Notes: generated by a model not told the origin, from the letters alone. Shown: positions 26,764 through 38,811, numbered from the stretch's first letter. The stretch: 45,383 bases of DNA from an uncultured Pseudovibrio sp. (GCA_947496145.1 CANMBS010000041.1:1-45383); one strand, 5' to 3'. Made by a program: numbers and translations.

Positions 26764-28320
26764 ATGACCACCTCCCCTAACACCGCGCTGGTTTTGAAGC
26801 CGGGAGAGATTACACTCTCTCAGCTTGAGCAGGTTTACCGCAGTAAAACAGCAGTTGTGCTGGATCGTTCGTGCAAAGATGGCGTTGAGCGCGCTGCCGC
26901 AATTGTGCAGGCGGCTGCACAGGGTGATACCCCGGTGTATGGCGTCAACACCGGGTTTGGCAAACTTGCTTCAGTGAAGATTCCGCCAGAGGATACAGCC
27001 AAACTGCAACGAAACCTCATCCTCTCGCATTGCTGCGGGGTTGGCGAGGTGCTTGATGAAGATGTTGTGCGCCTCATTTTGGTATTGAAGCTGGCCTCTC
27101 TTGGACGCGGAGCTTCCGGGGTGCGCTGGGAACTGATTGAGTGTCTTGAACAGATGCTTGCGCATAATGTGGTGCCTGTTGTTCCGGGTCAGGGGAGTGT
27201 GGGCGCTTCGGGTGATCTGGCGCCTCTTTCTCACATGTCAGCAGTTATGCTGGGTGAAGGGGAGGCTTTTTACGGCGGTGTACGAGTGCCCGGAAAGGAA
27301 GCGATGCAGCTTGCGGGTGTTCCAACAATCGAGCTGGCTGCAAAAGAAGGACTGGCGCTGATCAATGGGACGCAGGTTTCTACGGCGCTGGCTCTTGTCG
27401 GGCTTTTCCAGGCAAACCGGATTGCCAGGACTGCGTTGATTACGGGGGCAATGTCTGTCGATGCACTGATGGGGTCTGGCGCACCGTTCCGTCCGGAAAT
27501 TCATGAGTTGCGCGGTCATAAGGGCCAGATTTCGGCTGCTGCGGCTATTCGAGAACTGATGGCCGGTTCTGCTATCCGGGAAAGTCACCGCGAGGGGGAT
27601 GAGCGCGTTCAGGACCCGTATTGTCTGCGCTGTCAGCCGCAAGTGATGGGCGCGGCGCTTGATTTGCTGGAACAGGTTGGCAAGACGCTGGAAGTTGAAG
27701 CCAATGCGGTGACGGATAACCCGCTGATCTTTGAAGATGGTTCCATTGTGTCCGGTGGCAATTTCCATGCGGAACCTGTTGCCTTTGCAGCGGACCAGAC
27801 AGCGCTTGCCATTGCTGAGATCGGAGCAATAGCCCAGCGCCGGATTGCAACACTGGTTGATCCTGCTCTGAACTACGGGTTGCCGCCATTCCTGACACCT
27901 AATCCGGGTCTCAATTCTGGGTTTATGATTGCCGATGTGACGTCTGCTGCGCTTTATAGCGAGAACAAGCAGCGGGCGGCACCGTGTTCTGTAGATTCCA
28001 CGCCAACCAGCGCCAATCAGGAAGATCATGTTTCCATGGCAGCTCATGCGGCGCGGCGGCTGATTGATATGAATGCCAACCTCTCCAGAATCATTGGCAT
28101 TGAATTGCTGATGGCAGCACAGGGCATTGAGTTCCGAACGCCATTGAAAACCAGCCCGATCCTGCAAGAGGTTCTGGCGGCTGTTCGTGCCGAGGTGGAT
28201 GAGCTGGAGGATGACCGTTATCTGGCCCCTGATCTGGAAAAAGCAGCAGAGCTGGTGGCAACGGGTCGTATTTTTGAAGCCGCAAGCAAGGCCAGACTGT
28301 TCACATTGGGGGAAGCTTAA
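26764..28320 (+). CDS. hutH: histidine ammonia-lyase
   Basis: Removes ammonia from L-histidine to give urocanate. It is 518 residues long, the usual HutH length. The autocatalytic MIO cofactor forms from Ala148-Ser149-Gly150 in [15 protein letters not shown]. Other family features include [12 protein letters not shown] with the catalytic Tyr, [15 protein letters not shown], and [10 protein letters not shown]. It lies 7 bp after hutI and its TAA directly abuts the GTG start of hutG, indicating tight translational coupling. Confidence 0.97.
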   Translation: MTTSPNTALVLKPGEITLSQLEQVYRSKTAVVLDRSCKDGVERAAAIVQAAAQGDTPVYGVNTGFGKLASVKIPPEDTAKLQRNLILSHCCGVGEVLDEDVVRLILVLKLASLGRGASGVRWELIECLEQMLAHNVVPVVPGQGSVGASGDLAPLSHMSAVMLGEGEAFYGGVRVPGKEAMQLAGVPTIELAAKEGLALINGTQVSTALALVGLFQANRIARTALITGAMSVDALMGSGAPFRPEIHELRGHKGQISAAAAIRELMAGSAIRESHREGDERVQDPYCLRCQPQVMGAALDLLEQVGKTLEVEANAVTDNPLIFEDGSIVSGGNFHAEPVAFAADQTALAIAEIGAIAQRRIATLVDPALNYGLPPFLTPNPGLNSGFMIADVTSAALYSENKQRAAPCSVDSTPTSANQEDHVSMAAHAARRLIDMNANLSRIIGIELLMAAQGIEFRTPLKTSPILQEVLAAVRAEVDELEDDRYLAPDLEKAAELVATGRIFEAASKARLFTLGEA

Positions 28321-29148
28321 GTGGCCTGTTCCTTCTCACCACTCATCAAACAAGGTGACAGCCCGATTGTGCTTGCTCAGCCGCATGGCGGGACTGATGT
28401 GCCTTTGGCGATCTGGGAACGATTGAACCCTGCTGGGCAGGCCCTTACTGACACTGACTGGCATATCAACCGCCTTTATGACGGGCTGTTGCCGAATGCC
28501 AGCGTGATTCAGACGCCCGTGCATCGTTATGTGATTGATGCGAACCGCGACCCGGCGGGTGTTTCGCTTTATCCGGGACAGAACACCACGACCCTATGCC
28601 CGTTGACTGATTTTGACGGCAATCGGATTTATCTGGATGGGCAAGAACCTTCTGAGGATGAAGTGGAGGTACGCCGCGCTGCATTTCACGCACCTTATCA
28701 TGAGGCGATTGCGGAAGAGCTGGAGCGTGTGCGGCAGAAGTTTGGTGTGGCTGTTCTTTATGACTGCCACTCGATCCGCTCAAACATCCCGTTTCTGTTT
28801 GAGGGTGAACTGCCGGTCTTCAACATCGGCACGAATGTGGGGCAAACCTGCGCTCCGGTAATTGAGCAGATCACCGTTGATGTTTGCAGCGCGGATACCA
28901 GCGTGGAGACTGTGGTGAATGCTCGCTTCAAAGGCGGGTGGACCACTCGTCATTACGGCAAACCTGAGACTGGTGTCCATGCCATTCAGATGGAGACGGC
29001 GCAGCGGGCCTATATGTTTGAGCAAAGCCCATGGGCTTATGCTCCAGAGCGTGCGGACAGAACACGCGCCACTCTCAAATCCATCCTTACCCAGTTAGAA
29101 GCGCAGGCCCTTGCCGGGTCTTTTTCAAACGCCACTCCTGATCGTTAA
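28321..29148 (+). CDS. hutG: N-formylglutamate deformylase
   Basis: A zinc-dependent amidohydrolase (275 residues) that cleaves N-formyl-L-glutamate to glutamate and formate. Motifs are [32 protein letters not shown] and [15 protein letters not shown], typical of HutG of the five-step route; this is not the arginase-like HutG of the four-step route. The start is a GTG directly after the hutH stop, with GGGGGA inside the end of hutH serving as ribosome binding site. hutU follows after 11 bp. Confidence 0.94.
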   Translation: MACSFSPLIKQGDSPIVLAQPHGGTDVPLAIWERLNPAGQALTDTDWHINRLYDGLLPNASVIQTPVHRYVIDANRDPAGVSLYPGQNTTTLCPLTDFDGNRIYLDGQEPSEDEVEVRRAAFHAPYHEAIAEELERVRQKFGVAVLYDCHSIRSNIPFLFEGELPVFNIGTNVGQTCAPVIEQITVDVCSADTSVETVVNARFKGGWTTRHYGKPETGVHAIQMETAQRAYMFEQSPWAYAPERADRTRATLKSILTQLEAQALAGSFSNATPDR

Positions 29149-29159
29149 CGGAGCCGACA

Positions 29160-30845
29160 ATGACCGATACGCTCACTCAAGACCCTCGCAAGAACACCCG
29201 CGATATCTTTCCTCCAACCGGACCGGAGCTGAATGCAAAAAGCTGGCTGACGGAAGCCCCCCTGCGCATGCTCATGAACAACCTGCATCCTGATGTGGCT
29301 GAAAACCCGCATGAGCTGGTGGTTTATGGAGGCATTGGCCGGGCTGCACGTACATGGAAAGACTTCGACACCATTGTCGAGACGCTGAAAAAGCTGGAAG
29401 CGGATGAAACTTTGCTGGTTCAGTCCGGCAAGCCAGTTGGGGTGTTCCGCACGCATGAGAATGCACCGCGTGTTTTAATTGCCAACTCCAATCTGGTGCC
29501 GCATTGGGCGAACTGGGATCACTTTAACGAGCTGGATAAAAAGGGGCTGGCCATGTACGGGCAGATGACTGCCGGGTCGTGGATTTACATCGGATCTCAG
29601 GGCATTGTTCAGGGCACTTATGAAACCTTCGTTGAGGCTGGCCGCCAGCACTATGGCGGAGACCTTAAGGGCAAATGGATTTTGACGGGTGGTCTTGGGG
29701 GCATGGGTGGTGCACAACCCCTTGCTGCGGTGATGGCTGGGGCTTGCTGTCTGGCGGTTGAGTGTAACGAAGACAGCATCGATTTCCGCCTGCGCACCAA
29801 ATACGTTGATGAGAAAGCCAAGACGCTTGATGAAGCGCTGGAGATGATTGAGCGCTGGACTGCGGCAGGTGAAGCCAAGTCTGTTGGCCTGCTCGGCAAC
29901 GCTGCTGACATCTTTGCAGAACTGGTTGAGCGCGGTGTTCGCCCGGATATTGTGACCGACCAGACATCTGCGCATGATCCAATCAATGGTTATCTGCCAC
30001 AAGGCTGGACCATGGCTGAGTGGAAGGAAAAGCGAGAGAGTGATCCAAAGGCCGTTGAGAAGGCTGCACGAGCTTCCATGAAGGTGCATGTGAAGGCGAT
30101 GCTGGACTTCCATGAGCGTGGCATTCCAACCGTTGATTACGGCAATAACATTCGCCAGATGGCGTTTGAGGAAGGGCTTGAGAACGCCTTTGATTTTCCG
30201 GGGTTTGTTCCTGCTTACATTCGTCCGCTGTTCTGTAAAGGTGTTGGTCCGTTCCGCTGGGCGGCGCTTTCCGGTGATCCTGAGGACATTTACAAGACTG
30301 ACCAGAAGGTGAAAGAACTCATCCCGGATGATCCGCATTTGCACAACTGGCTGGATATGGCACGAGAACGTATCTCATTCCAGGGCTTGCCCTCTCGTAT
30401 CTGTTGGGTTGGTCTGGGTCAGCGTCATCGTCTTGGCCTTGCATTTAATGAGATGGTTCGTAATGGCGAGCTGAAAGCACCAGTTGTGATTGGTCGTGAC
30501 CATCTGGATTCCGGCTCTGTTGCTTCGCCAAACCGTGAAACTGAAGCCATGATGGATGGCTCTGATGCTGTTTCTGACTGGCCTTTGCTGAATGCGCTGC
30601 TCAACACGGCTTCCGGTGCCACCTGGGTGTCTTTGCACCATGGCGGCGGTGTTGGCATGGGCTTTTCACAGCATTCTGGCATGGTGATCTGCTGTGATGG
30701 CTCTGCGGAAGCTGATGAGCGGATTGGCCGCGTCCTTTGGAATGACCCAGCGACAGGTGTTATGCGCCATGCAGACGCAGGTTACCAATTGGCAATTGAT
30801 TGCGCCAAAGAGAACGGCTTGAACTTACCTTCTCTAGGAAAGTAA
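29160..30845 (+). CDS. hutU: urocanate hydratase
   Basis: Converts urocanate to imidazolonepropionate using tightly bound NAD+. It is 561 residues, the standard length for urocanase. Diagnostic stretches are [30 protein letters not shown], the [14 protein letters not shown] nucleotide-binding loop, [17 protein letters not shown], the [25 protein letters not shown] block with the conserved Cys, and [18 protein letters not shown]. It is the last gene of hutIHGU. A weak inverted repeat, AAACCCT/AGGGTTT, at 30868-30895 may help end the transcript. Confidence 0.97.
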   Translation: MTDTLTQDPRKNTRDIFPPTGPELNAKSWLTEAPLRMLMNNLHPDVAENPHELVVYGGIGRAARTWKDFDTIVETLKKLEADETLLVQSGKPVGVFRTHENAPRVLIANSNLVPHWANWDHFNELDKKGLAMYGQMTAGSWIYIGSQGIVQGTYETFVEAGRQHYGGDLKGKWILTGGLGGMGGAQPLAAVMAGACCLAVECNEDSIDFRLRTKYVDEKAKTLDEALEMIERWTAAGEAKSVGLLGNAADIFAELVERGVRPDIVTDQTSAHDPINGYLPQGWTMAEWKEKRESDPKAVEKAARASMKVHVKAMLDFHERGIPTVDYGNNIRQMAFEEGLENAFDFPGFVPAYIRPLFCKGVGPFRWAALSGDPEDIYKTDQKVKELIPDDPHLHNWLDMARERISFQGLPSRICWVGLGQRHRLGLAFNEMVRNGELKAPVVIGRDHLDSGSVASPNRETEAMMDGSDAVSDWPLLNALLNTASGATWVSLHHGGGVGMGFSQHSGMVICCDGSAEADERIGRVLWNDPATGVMRHADAGYQLAIDCAKENGLNLPSLGK

Positions 30846-30900
30846 CTGCTTCCGGGCACAAAACGATAAAACCCTCCGTCGTTGACAAAGGGTTTATACT

Positions 30901-30934
30901 CATAAAAGAAACGGGAGGAGCGAACTCCTCCCGT
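30901..30934 (-). terminator. intrinsic terminator of the nucleoside transporter gene
   Basis: A perfect 10-bp stem, ACGGGAGGAG (30911-30920) and CTCCTCCCGT (30925-30934), with a CGAA tetraloop. Read on the minus strand it is followed by TTCTTTTATG, so it ends the nupC-type gene and may also block hutU transcripts from the other side. Confidence 0.8.
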
Positions 30935-30970
30935 TACGGGCAGTTTCAGAGATTAAGGAAGAAAACTCTC

Positions 30971-32233
30971 CTAGCCTGCCAATGAGATAAAGATACCTGC
31001 AATTGCTGCGCTCATGAGGTTTGAGCAGGTCGCAGCCAGCAGTGTGCGAGCGCCGTAGCGTGCAATGAAGTTGGTGCGCTTTGGCGCCATCACGCTCAGA
31101 CCACCGATCAGAATGCCCATGGAAGAGATGTTCGCGAAGCCGCAAAGTGCGAAGGAAACGATCGCTTTGGTCTTTTCCTGAATGACAGGCAGACCCATCT
31201 CGATTGCAGTGGAGTCAACCAGATAGTTCTTAAGGTCGAGATACGCAACGAATTCGTTCACCACCAGCTTCTTACCGATCAGGGAACCAGCCACATCGAT
31301 ATCGGCCCATGGCACGCCCAGCAGGTAAGCAACTGGTGCGAAGACCCAGCCGAGGATCAGTTCGAGGGAGAGTTCCAGACCAGCGTAACCGCCGATACCA
31401 CCGAGCATCATGTTGACCAGAGTAATCAGGCCGATCATTGCAACGAGGTTCGCGCCAATTGCACCAGCAAGCTGAAGGCCGTTCATAGCGCCCTGACCAG
31501 CAGCAGCCAGTACGTTTTCCGGCTTCTCGTCGCCAAAGCTCATGTCTTTTTCAACGGTGTAGTCAGCTTTTTTGGTTTCTGGCAGGATGAGTTTTGCAAA
31601 CAGAAGACCGCCCGGCGCTGCCATGAAGGATGCTGCCAGCAGGTATTCGATCTTAACGCCCATCAGTGCGTAGCCACCCAGCACGGTGCCAGCTACAGAC
31701 GCCATACCACCACACATGATCGCGAAGAATTCACTGTCAGACATTTTCGGCATGTAAGGCTTCACAACGAGCGGAGCTTCGGTCTGACCGACGAACACGT
31801 TGGAAACAGCAGACATGGATTCTGCCTGAGATGTACCGAGCAGTTTTGCCATGCCGCCACCGATGTAGCGAATAACAATCTGCATCACACCCAGATGGTA
31901 CAAAACAGCGATCAATGCGGAGAAGAAGATAACGAGACAAAGAACGTTAAAGGCAAAGATGAAGCCAATACTGTCGGAAAGCTGGCCGTTGGTCAGGTTG
32001 CCAAACAGAAAGTCAACACCGGAGCGTCCGCTTGCAATTACGGTGGAGATGCCGGAGGACATTGCCTGAAGAACAGCACGACCAGCAGGGAAATAAAGAA
32101 CAAAAGCGCCGATACCGATCTGAAGTGCCAGTGCACCCCCCACGGTGCGCAGGTTGATCGCTTTTCGGTTGCTTGAAACCAAGACAGCAACGCCGATCAG
32201 AACAGCGATACCAAGAAATCCAGTTGCGAACAT
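30971..32233 (-). CDS. concentrative nucleoside transporter (CNT/NupC family)
   Basis: Inner-membrane symporter of 420 residues that imports nucleosides with protons or sodium. It is hydrophobic throughout with about ten membrane segments. CNT hallmarks are the VFVGQTEAPLVVKPY motif, the GGMASVAGTVLGGYALMGV helix, KLVVNEFVAY and the C-terminal SFALCGFANISSMGILIGGL. The N-terminus lacks a cleavable signal. Specificity cannot be read from the sequence. It stands alone and is transcribed away from the LysR gene, with a 410-bp AT-rich intergenic region that holds several inverted repeats. Confidence 0.92.
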   Translation of the reverse strand: MFATGFLGIAVLIGVAVLVSSNRKAINLRTVGGALALQIGIGAFVLYFPAGRAVLQAMSSGISTVIASGRSGVDFLFGNLTNGQLSDSIGFIFAFNVLCLVIFFSALIAVLYHLGVMQIVIRYIGGGMAKLLGTSQAESMSAVSNVFVGQTEAPLVVKPYMPKMSDSEFFAIMCGGMASVAGTVLGGYALMGVKIEYLLAASFMAAPGGLLFAKLILPETKKADYTVEKDMSFGDEKPENVLAAAGQGAMNGLQLAGAIGANLVAMIGLITLVNMMLGGIGGYAGLELSLELILGWVFAPVAYLLGVPWADIDVAGSLIGKKLVVNEFVAYLDLKNYLVDSTAIEMGLPVIQEKTKAIVSFALCGFANISSMGILIGGLSVMAPKRTNFIARYGARTLLAATCSNLMSAAIAGIFISLAG

Positions 32234-32398
32234 GTGAGCTCCTCCCAGAGGCTCTGAGGAAGTTTATTGTTGTAATTAGGGAGATTGGATGGAGTGACGT
32301 TGCTTAACCGTACCCAGTTCGCGCTGATGTACGGGAGCCGACATTCTCCGGAACAGCAAGTTGCAAAACTGCAAATCTGGACGATGCCAATTGCATAA

Positions 32399-32504
32399 TT
32401 TGCCTCACCTTTTACTTAATTCCCTTCGGTGGAGGCAACGTACTTACCCTTGAGGTAATATTTAAGTTTTTTAAATATATTGATCGTTTCGACTTTCGAA
32501 ACGA
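32399..32504. promoter_or_regulatory. cluster of inverted repeats between nupC-type and lysR genes
   Basis: TTACC-CTTGA-GGTAA (32444-32458) and TCGTTTCG-ACTTT-CGAAACGA (32484-32504) are perfect inverted repeats, and TTGCCTC/GAGGCAA arms enclose a wider loop just before them. They have operator size and lie in the AT-rich divergent region (32234-32643). The cognate regulators are unknown. Confidence 0.4.
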
Positions 32505-32643
32505 ACTATAAAATATTACGTATAAACCACGTAAAGATGCGTAGTATTCCGTAATTTATGGTTCTTATGAAACCTATAGAATGGAAATAGTAGACTTTTC
32601 CGGACTACAACCCATGTAAAATTAAAATAAAATCAGAAAATTT

Positions 32644-33570
32644 ATGCACGATCTCATCACATCAGGACGAATTACTCTGCGAATGCTACGTTACTTTCAT
32701 CAGGTTGCGATGAGTGGACATTTTGGGCGGGCAGCAGAAGAGCTGAATATATCTAAATCACCAATGTCTATACAAATCAAAGAGCTGGAGGTTGCCCTCG
32801 GGCTATCTTTGTTTGACCGGGATTCCCGTAATGTTACGCTAACAGCTGCTGGACGTGTCCTTCAGAGAGAGTGCGAACAGATATTTAATACGCTCGATTT
32901 TGCGATACGCAACACACAAAAGCGAGGCCGTGCCGAGAACGCTGTTATCAACATCGGAATGGTCAGCAGTGCCTTTCTGGAGGGCTTTGGAAACCTGCTT
33001 TCAGACTTCAAAAGCAAGCATCCCGAATGCTCACTCAATTTCACTGAACTAGCTCCAAATCAGCAGAAAGAAGCACTCAATGATGGGATCATTGACGTTG
33101 GAATCTGTCGACATTGTGACACCCTTAACGAACCAGCGCTGAATTCACGGGTGCTGGTGAAGGAAAATCTCACACTGGCGGTGCCCAACACGCACCCTTT
33201 GAAGGACCGACGTGCTGTTGCACTTGAAGAGTTGAAAGATGAAGAAATGGCTGTGCTGGACCGGAGCATGTCCAACACGACACCGTTTTTGATTGCCAAG
33301 TGCAAAGAGCGTGGTTTTTATCCTAAAGCCGCGTTTGAAGTGCAGGAACCCAGCACACTTCTGGCACTTGTTGCTTCAGAGCAGGCGATTGCGCTTGTGA
33401 GTGAGTGTTTCCGCAGCCAGAAGGCCAAAAACGTGCGTTTTATCCGGCTCAAGGACAATATTCCGACGGACCTTTGCATGATTTACAAGAAGGCTCAGGA
33501 AACAGATGTGCTGCGCAAGTTTCTTCACTTTATCGAGTTTGATTATAAACCTCTTATGTATGACAACTGA
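32644..33570 (+). CDS. LysR-family transcriptional regulator
   Basis: 308 residues. The N-terminal helix-turn-helix is MLRYFHQVAMSGHFGRAAEELNISKSPMSIQIKELEVALGLSLFDRDSRNVTLTAAG (about 14-70), followed by a linker helix and a two-lobe LysR substrate-binding domain (about 95-300) with VINIGMVSSAFLEGFGNLLSDFKSKHPE and GIIDVGICRHCD. Several cysteines occur in the effector domain. It is divergent from the nucleoside transporter, so it may regulate it, although CNT genes are not classic LysR targets. Its stop lies 15 bp from that of the PhoD-like gene (convergent). ATG 32644 has a poor ribosome binding site. Confidence 0.9.
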   Translation: MHDLITSGRITLRMLRYFHQVAMSGHFGRAAEELNISKSPMSIQIKELEVALGLSLFDRDSRNVTLTAAGRVLQRECEQIFNTLDFAIRNTQKRGRAENAVINIGMVSSAFLEGFGNLLSDFKSKHPECSLNFTELAPNQQKEALNDGIIDVGICRHCDTLNEPALNSRVLVKENLTLAVPNTHPLKDRRAVALEELKDEEMAVLDRSMSNTTPFLIAKCKERGFYPKAAFEVQEPSTLLALVASEQAIALVSECFRSQKAKNVRFIRLKDNIPTDLCMIYKKAQETDVLRKFLHFIEFDYKPLMYDN

Positions 33571-33585
33571 TTGTTCCGTTTGGGG

Positions 33586-35553
33586 TTAATCCCAGCGCGC
33601 TTCCTCTTCTCTGCGCACGAAGACCACTTGCTGTCCATCAGGTAGCAACTGACTTATCTGCTGCGGGCCACCGTGCTCGTCAAACTCTACAAGACCTATT
33701 CCAGCAGCATTGAGAAGTCGTCTGCCATGAGCTGTGCCGACTGGTTTTCTTGGAATAACCTTCATGCCGCGCCGTCTGGTTAGCCAGTTCAGCGGAGAAC
33801 GGGGGGCATAGAGCCAGCGGTTGAGGTGATCTAGCTTGTCCAGCAGCTTGGCCGGGAATTCGTTCTTAATGCCACTGCTGCAAATCTGCCAGATATCCGG
33901 GCCTCTGGAATGACCGCGCAGTTCCACATCGTAGACGAACGAGTAGTGCACGTCGCCAGACAGGATCGTAAAACGATCCGGCGTTTTGCGGTGACGGAAG
34001 ACGTTCAGGATTCCATCTGCGGTTCCCGGATGGGCCATCCAGTATTCTGCATCCACCATGAGTGGCTTACCCATAAAGGTGAGCAGCTTTTGCAAGGTCT
34101 CAATGAGCTTAACGCCGAAGATAGGGGCGGCAGAGACCAACATCACGGCATCTTTGCCCCGTAAGGCACGCTGAAGGTCTGTCACAGCCTCCCAGTCCAG
34201 CAGCCCCGAAGGCAGGAAGCCTGCACGCTCTGATCTCCAGCGGCGGGTGCGGGTGTCGAGCACGAGCAGCGGCGGGTCGGTTTCCCAGTGATAATCCCAT
34301 TGCTCGAAGTCGAACAGGTGATCTAAAAACTCATCATAAGCAGATGTTCCGGGAGTTTCAAAAACCTCAGACATCTCCTGAAGCAGTCCTTGTGAGAAGA
34401 CTTCCGGCCTGTTGCCCCAGCCCTGATTGAGCATGTAAGCGCCCAGAGCATTGCCGATAATGCGGCGGGAAAACGGGTGGCCGTAAGCGGTTTCCTCCCA
34501 GTCGCGGTTGAGGTTCCAGTCATCCGTTACATCGTGGTCATCGAAGATCATCGCCACGGGAAGATGTGCGAAGAGCCTGCGTACTTTGCCAAGTTCTGAG
34601 GTAAATCCGGCGAGGATCTTCTCTTCGCTCTGGTAAAGTTCTGCCTCTTCCTGTGTCAGTCCGCCGGGCACGTCAGTTTCGACCAGCTGCCATGCTGCGG
34701 GAGACCAGACGAGCAGGTACATCGCCAGATATTCTGCAAGTGTGATCAGATGGTTGTGGGCATGAACCGCCGTAAAAATGGGTTTTTCAACGCCGCCAAA
34801 CAAGACAGTCCAGAGAGCGCGGTTCTTTTCCAGATTGGGCAGGAACTTTTCACGCCGGTAATAGGAATCGGGATGAGTGTAAAGATCAGAAGCCTTGTCT
34901 GGCGCCTTGATCTCTAATCCGGTGAGCTGCTCTTCGTAGATACCAAGCTTGTTGATGAGAGAGTGAATGGCACGCAGCATAGGGCCTGCAACATCATCAG
35001 AATAGATCTGGTCGCCACTCATCACCAGAGCGGCAGGCCATCTGGCCTGATCAGCGGCGGTGCCCCCTTTTCTTTCGACGTGCTTTTCCAGAAACTTATC
35101 GGCAGCGACCAAACCATCGCCAGAGTCATGATGGGGCTTGCGGCAGGAACCGTGCAGCAGTGACGATACTTTGGAAGTTAACCGGAAACCGGGGAGTTTC
35201 AGGTTGCCATAGCACAGGTCCGGCGCCCAGACGGTGTGGTCCTGCCAGCCTGCGTCCTGTTCATCTTCCATGCGCAGGGATAAGCGGTAGCTGACCCAGC
35301 TATCATGTGGAAGCGGTGCATTGAGCGGAAGGTCGATTAGTAAGTAGTGGAGGCTTTCGCCTGCCCGTACCCAGTTTACCGCAGTGTCTTCCTTTGACAG
35401 CTCATAGGCCTGATGGGCACCATTTGCAGGAAATAGCTCAAGTTTCACATCAGCTTTTTCGCGCAGTGCAAGCCATAAGGTCAGGCGGGAAGTATTCAGT
35501 CTTCGCAGAATCGGCCCTGCTAAAACGGCAGGAAGAGAACAAGTTTCAGTCAT
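33586..35553 (-). CDS. PhoD-like metallophosphatase, cytoplasmic form
   Basis: 655 residues with a PhoD-type catalytic core. Metal-binding motifs in order are HGSCRKPHHDSGDGL (about 134-148), VMSGDQIYSDD, AMIFDDHDVTDDWNLNRDW and TILSGDVHYSFVYDVEL, matching the CR, GDxxY, DDHD and GDVH elements of alkaline phosphatase D relatives. The N-terminal 120 residues form a beta-rich domain that replaces the Fn3-like domain of secreted PhoD. There is no signal peptide or Tat motif, so the enzyme should be cytoplasmic. The substrate, a phosphodiester or phosphomonoester, is unknown. The start is ATG 35553. It is not near other phosphate genes, and it diverges from the riboswitch-controlled thiC. Confidence 0.85.
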   Translation of the reverse strand: MTETCSLPAVLAGPILRRLNTSRLTLWLALREKADVKLELFPANGAHQAYELSKEDTAVNWVRAGESLHYLLIDLPLNAPLPHDSWVSYRLSLRMEDEQDAGWQDHTVWAPDLCYGNLKLPGFRLTSKVSSLLHGSCRKPHHDSGDGLVAADKFLEKHVERKGGTAADQARWPAALVMSGDQIYSDDVAGPMLRAIHSLINKLGIYEEQLTGLEIKAPDKASDLYTHPDSYYRREKFLPNLEKNRALWTVLFGGVEKPIFTAVHAHNHLITLAEYLAMYLLVWSPAAWQLVETDVPGGLTQEEAELYQSEEKILAGFTSELGKVRRLFAHLPVAMIFDDHDVTDDWNLNRDWEETAYGHPFSRRIIGNALGAYMLNQGWGNRPEVFSQGLLQEMSEVFETPGTSAYDEFLDHLFDFEQWDYHWETDPPLLVLDTRTRRWRSERAGFLPSGLLDWEAVTDLQRALRGKDAVMLVSAAPIFGVKLIETLQKLLTFMGKPLMVDAEYWMAHPGTADGILNVFRHRKTPDRFTILSGDVHYSFVYDVELRGHSRGPDIWQICSSGIKNEFPAKLLDKLDHLNRWLYAPRSPLNWLTRRRGMKVIPRKPVGTAHGRRLLNAAGIGLVEFDEHGGPQQISQLLPDGQQVVFVRREEEARWD

Positions 35554-35743
35554 TTGTTACTTTACTGGTCGCAGCCATCCAGTGAGAATTTCATGAAACT
35601 GAGATAGGTATGCATTTCTGCAAATCCCATGGGTAACATGAATTTTTTTATCGAAAGAATGCGATACGGCCTGAAACTGAAGACCATCTGAAGCGGGCAG
35701 ACCTTGACAGTACTTTGCAATCACTCTAGCAAAAATTGCATAG

Positions 35744-35846
35744 CAGGGGAGTCTCACCCAGGAGACTGAGAGGCAGACAGAGCGCAAGCTCGGCGACGCG
35801 ACCCTTTGAACCTGACCCAGTTGATACTGGCGTAGGAAGCACGGGG
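35744..35846 (+). promoter_or_regulatory. TPP riboswitch (THI element)
   Basis: The conserved core is easily seen: GGGGAGTC at the left, GACTGAGAGG (35764 on) as the pyrimidine-sensing CUGAGA loop, then ACCCTTTGAACCTGACCCAG, TTGATACTGGCGTAGGAAGCA as the pyrophosphate-binding half, and the closing CGGGG. A variable P3-like stem with AGCGCAAGCTCGGCGACGCG lies between. The element sits about 130 bp upstream of thiC and should reduce its expression when thiamine diphosphate is abundant. Confidence 0.95.
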
Positions 35847-35892
35847 TGCCACCTCCATTCTTGAGGTATACGTGTCATCGACATCCCATTGA

Positions 35893-37773
<1,881 letters not shown>

Positions 37774-37783
37774 TCTTTGATGC

Positions 37784-37814
37784 AAAAACAGGAGGCCAGA
37801 CGGGCTGGTCTCCT
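37784..37814 (-). terminator. terminator between thiC and the leftward membrane protein gene
   Basis: AGGAGGCCAG (37790-37799) pairs with CTGGTCTCCT (37805-37814; one G-U). Read on the minus strand it is followed by a run of five T (TGTTTTTGC), so it fits the end of the leftward transcript; it may also stop thiC transcripts. Confidence 0.65.
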
Positions 37815-37933
37815 GCTGCGGTGTTCAACGAGTGCGCCATTACTGCGGAACTTCCGGGCTTCCCTTCTGGATTGCTTGTCATTCAAGTGGACAAGAAGCG
37901 CCCCGGCAACTGAAGCAGATAATAGTGCAGGAG

Positions 37934-38359
37934 TTAGGTCAGGCGACGTGAGAAGTAGGTTTGGTAAAAGGCAAGTGCGTGCAGCATGCCGATGGCAAAC
38001 GCGATGAGTGATGCGGCTACATCAAACGTGGAGACAGGCTCTTGCGCAAAGGGAAAAGTAAGTACGATCAGTCCTCGTAAGAGATAGACTGCTGTTATTC
38101 CAAAGAGAGCCAACCGGACCAGCGGTAACCGGATTTTGCCTGCGCCAGCCAGATTATAAGCTGCAAAGCCCAAAAACACCGCAGTCACCCCGCTGGTGAT
38201 CAGTGCTGGTACGGGTGACCCTTGCAGAGCCTGAGACGCCATCCACTCCCCAGCACCAAAATAGCTGTAGGCTCTGGCTCCCACGAAAATGATGATAATG
38301 TGTAAAATAGCAATCGCTGTATTGATCAGCGCACAAAGATACCAAATCGTTGTTTTCAT
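37934..38359 (-). CDS. small four-helix membrane protein, function unknown
   Basis: 141 residues with four hydrophobic segments at about 5-27, 50-72, 80-100 and 112-133, indicating a small inner-membrane protein. No catalytic or binding motif is recognised; the size and pattern resemble uncharacterised DUF families of four-helix proteins. The start is ATG 38359, with AGGA eight bases upstream. It follows the 139-aa gene by 32 bp on the same strand, so the two probably form one operon. Confidence 0.65.
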   Translation of the reverse strand: MKTTIWYLCALINTAIAILHIIIIFVGARAYSYFGAGEWMASQALQGSPVPALITSGVTAVFLGFAAYNLAGAGKIRLPLVRLALFGITAVYLLRGLIVLTFPFAQEPVSTFDVAASLIAFAIGMLHALAFYQTYFSRRLT

Positions 38360-38391
38360 AATATTTTCCTATCTCTTACAGATAGGACCTC

Positions 38392-38811
38392 TTAATGAGA
38401 AAAATCATTAGCGCCTGCCAGTACCCGAACTAATGGTAGCTGAGGCAATACTTCATCCAGTGCACGAACTATATCGCCCGCGCGAACGTTGCCAACTATC
38501 CGTTCATCAGCTGTCCGTGCTGCTGCATATAAACGAACCATTGCCAACACCGTAGCTGCATCAGCGTCGTCAGTAGGCACTACAGCCTCTGTTATTACTG
38601 GCTTAATGCCAATTACCTTTTTCCTTTTTTTGCAATCTACGCAGGTGTCCTGAACTCTCTCAAACTCATTTGAGTTGCATTCTAACTCGCGTGTTTTGTG
38701 GTTCACATGTTGCGGTGGTGTAATATTCAGTTTTTTAGAAATGCAATCATCACAAAATTTCTTGCCTTTTTGGCTTCGCAAGAAATCAGTTACTTTTTCT
38801 AAAACGGTCAC
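38392..38811 (-). CDS. hypothetical protein with paired cysteines (possible zinc site)
   Basis: 139 residues. The N-terminal third has FLRSQKGKKFCDDCISKKLNI and a later QDTCVDCKKRKKV, two CxxC pairs about 38 residues apart that could bind one zinc ion. The segment between them contains a His-rich NITPPQHVNHKT loop. The C-terminal half (DDADAATVLAMVRLYAAARTADERIVGNVRAGDIVRALDEVLPQL) is helical. The start is a GTG at 38811 with GGGAG seven bases before it. It is probably co-transcribed with the membrane protein downstream. The function is not recognised; a small nucleic-acid or protein binding role is possible. Confidence 0.55.
   Translation of the reverse strand: MTVLEKVTDFLRSQKGKKFCDDCISKKLNITPPQHVNHKTRELECNSNEFERVQDTCVDCKKRKKVIGIKPVITEAVVPTDDADAATVLAMVRLYAAARTADERIVGNVRAGDIVRALDEVLPQLPLVRVLAGANDFSH

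Noticed and set aside
27238-28167. A 309-codon minus-strand frame inside hutH
   Set aside because: Antisense shadow of a complete histidine ammonia-lyase; no start signal or domain.
29475-30344. A 289-codon minus-strand frame inside hutU
   Set aside because: Antisense shadow of urocanase, which is intact on the plus strand.
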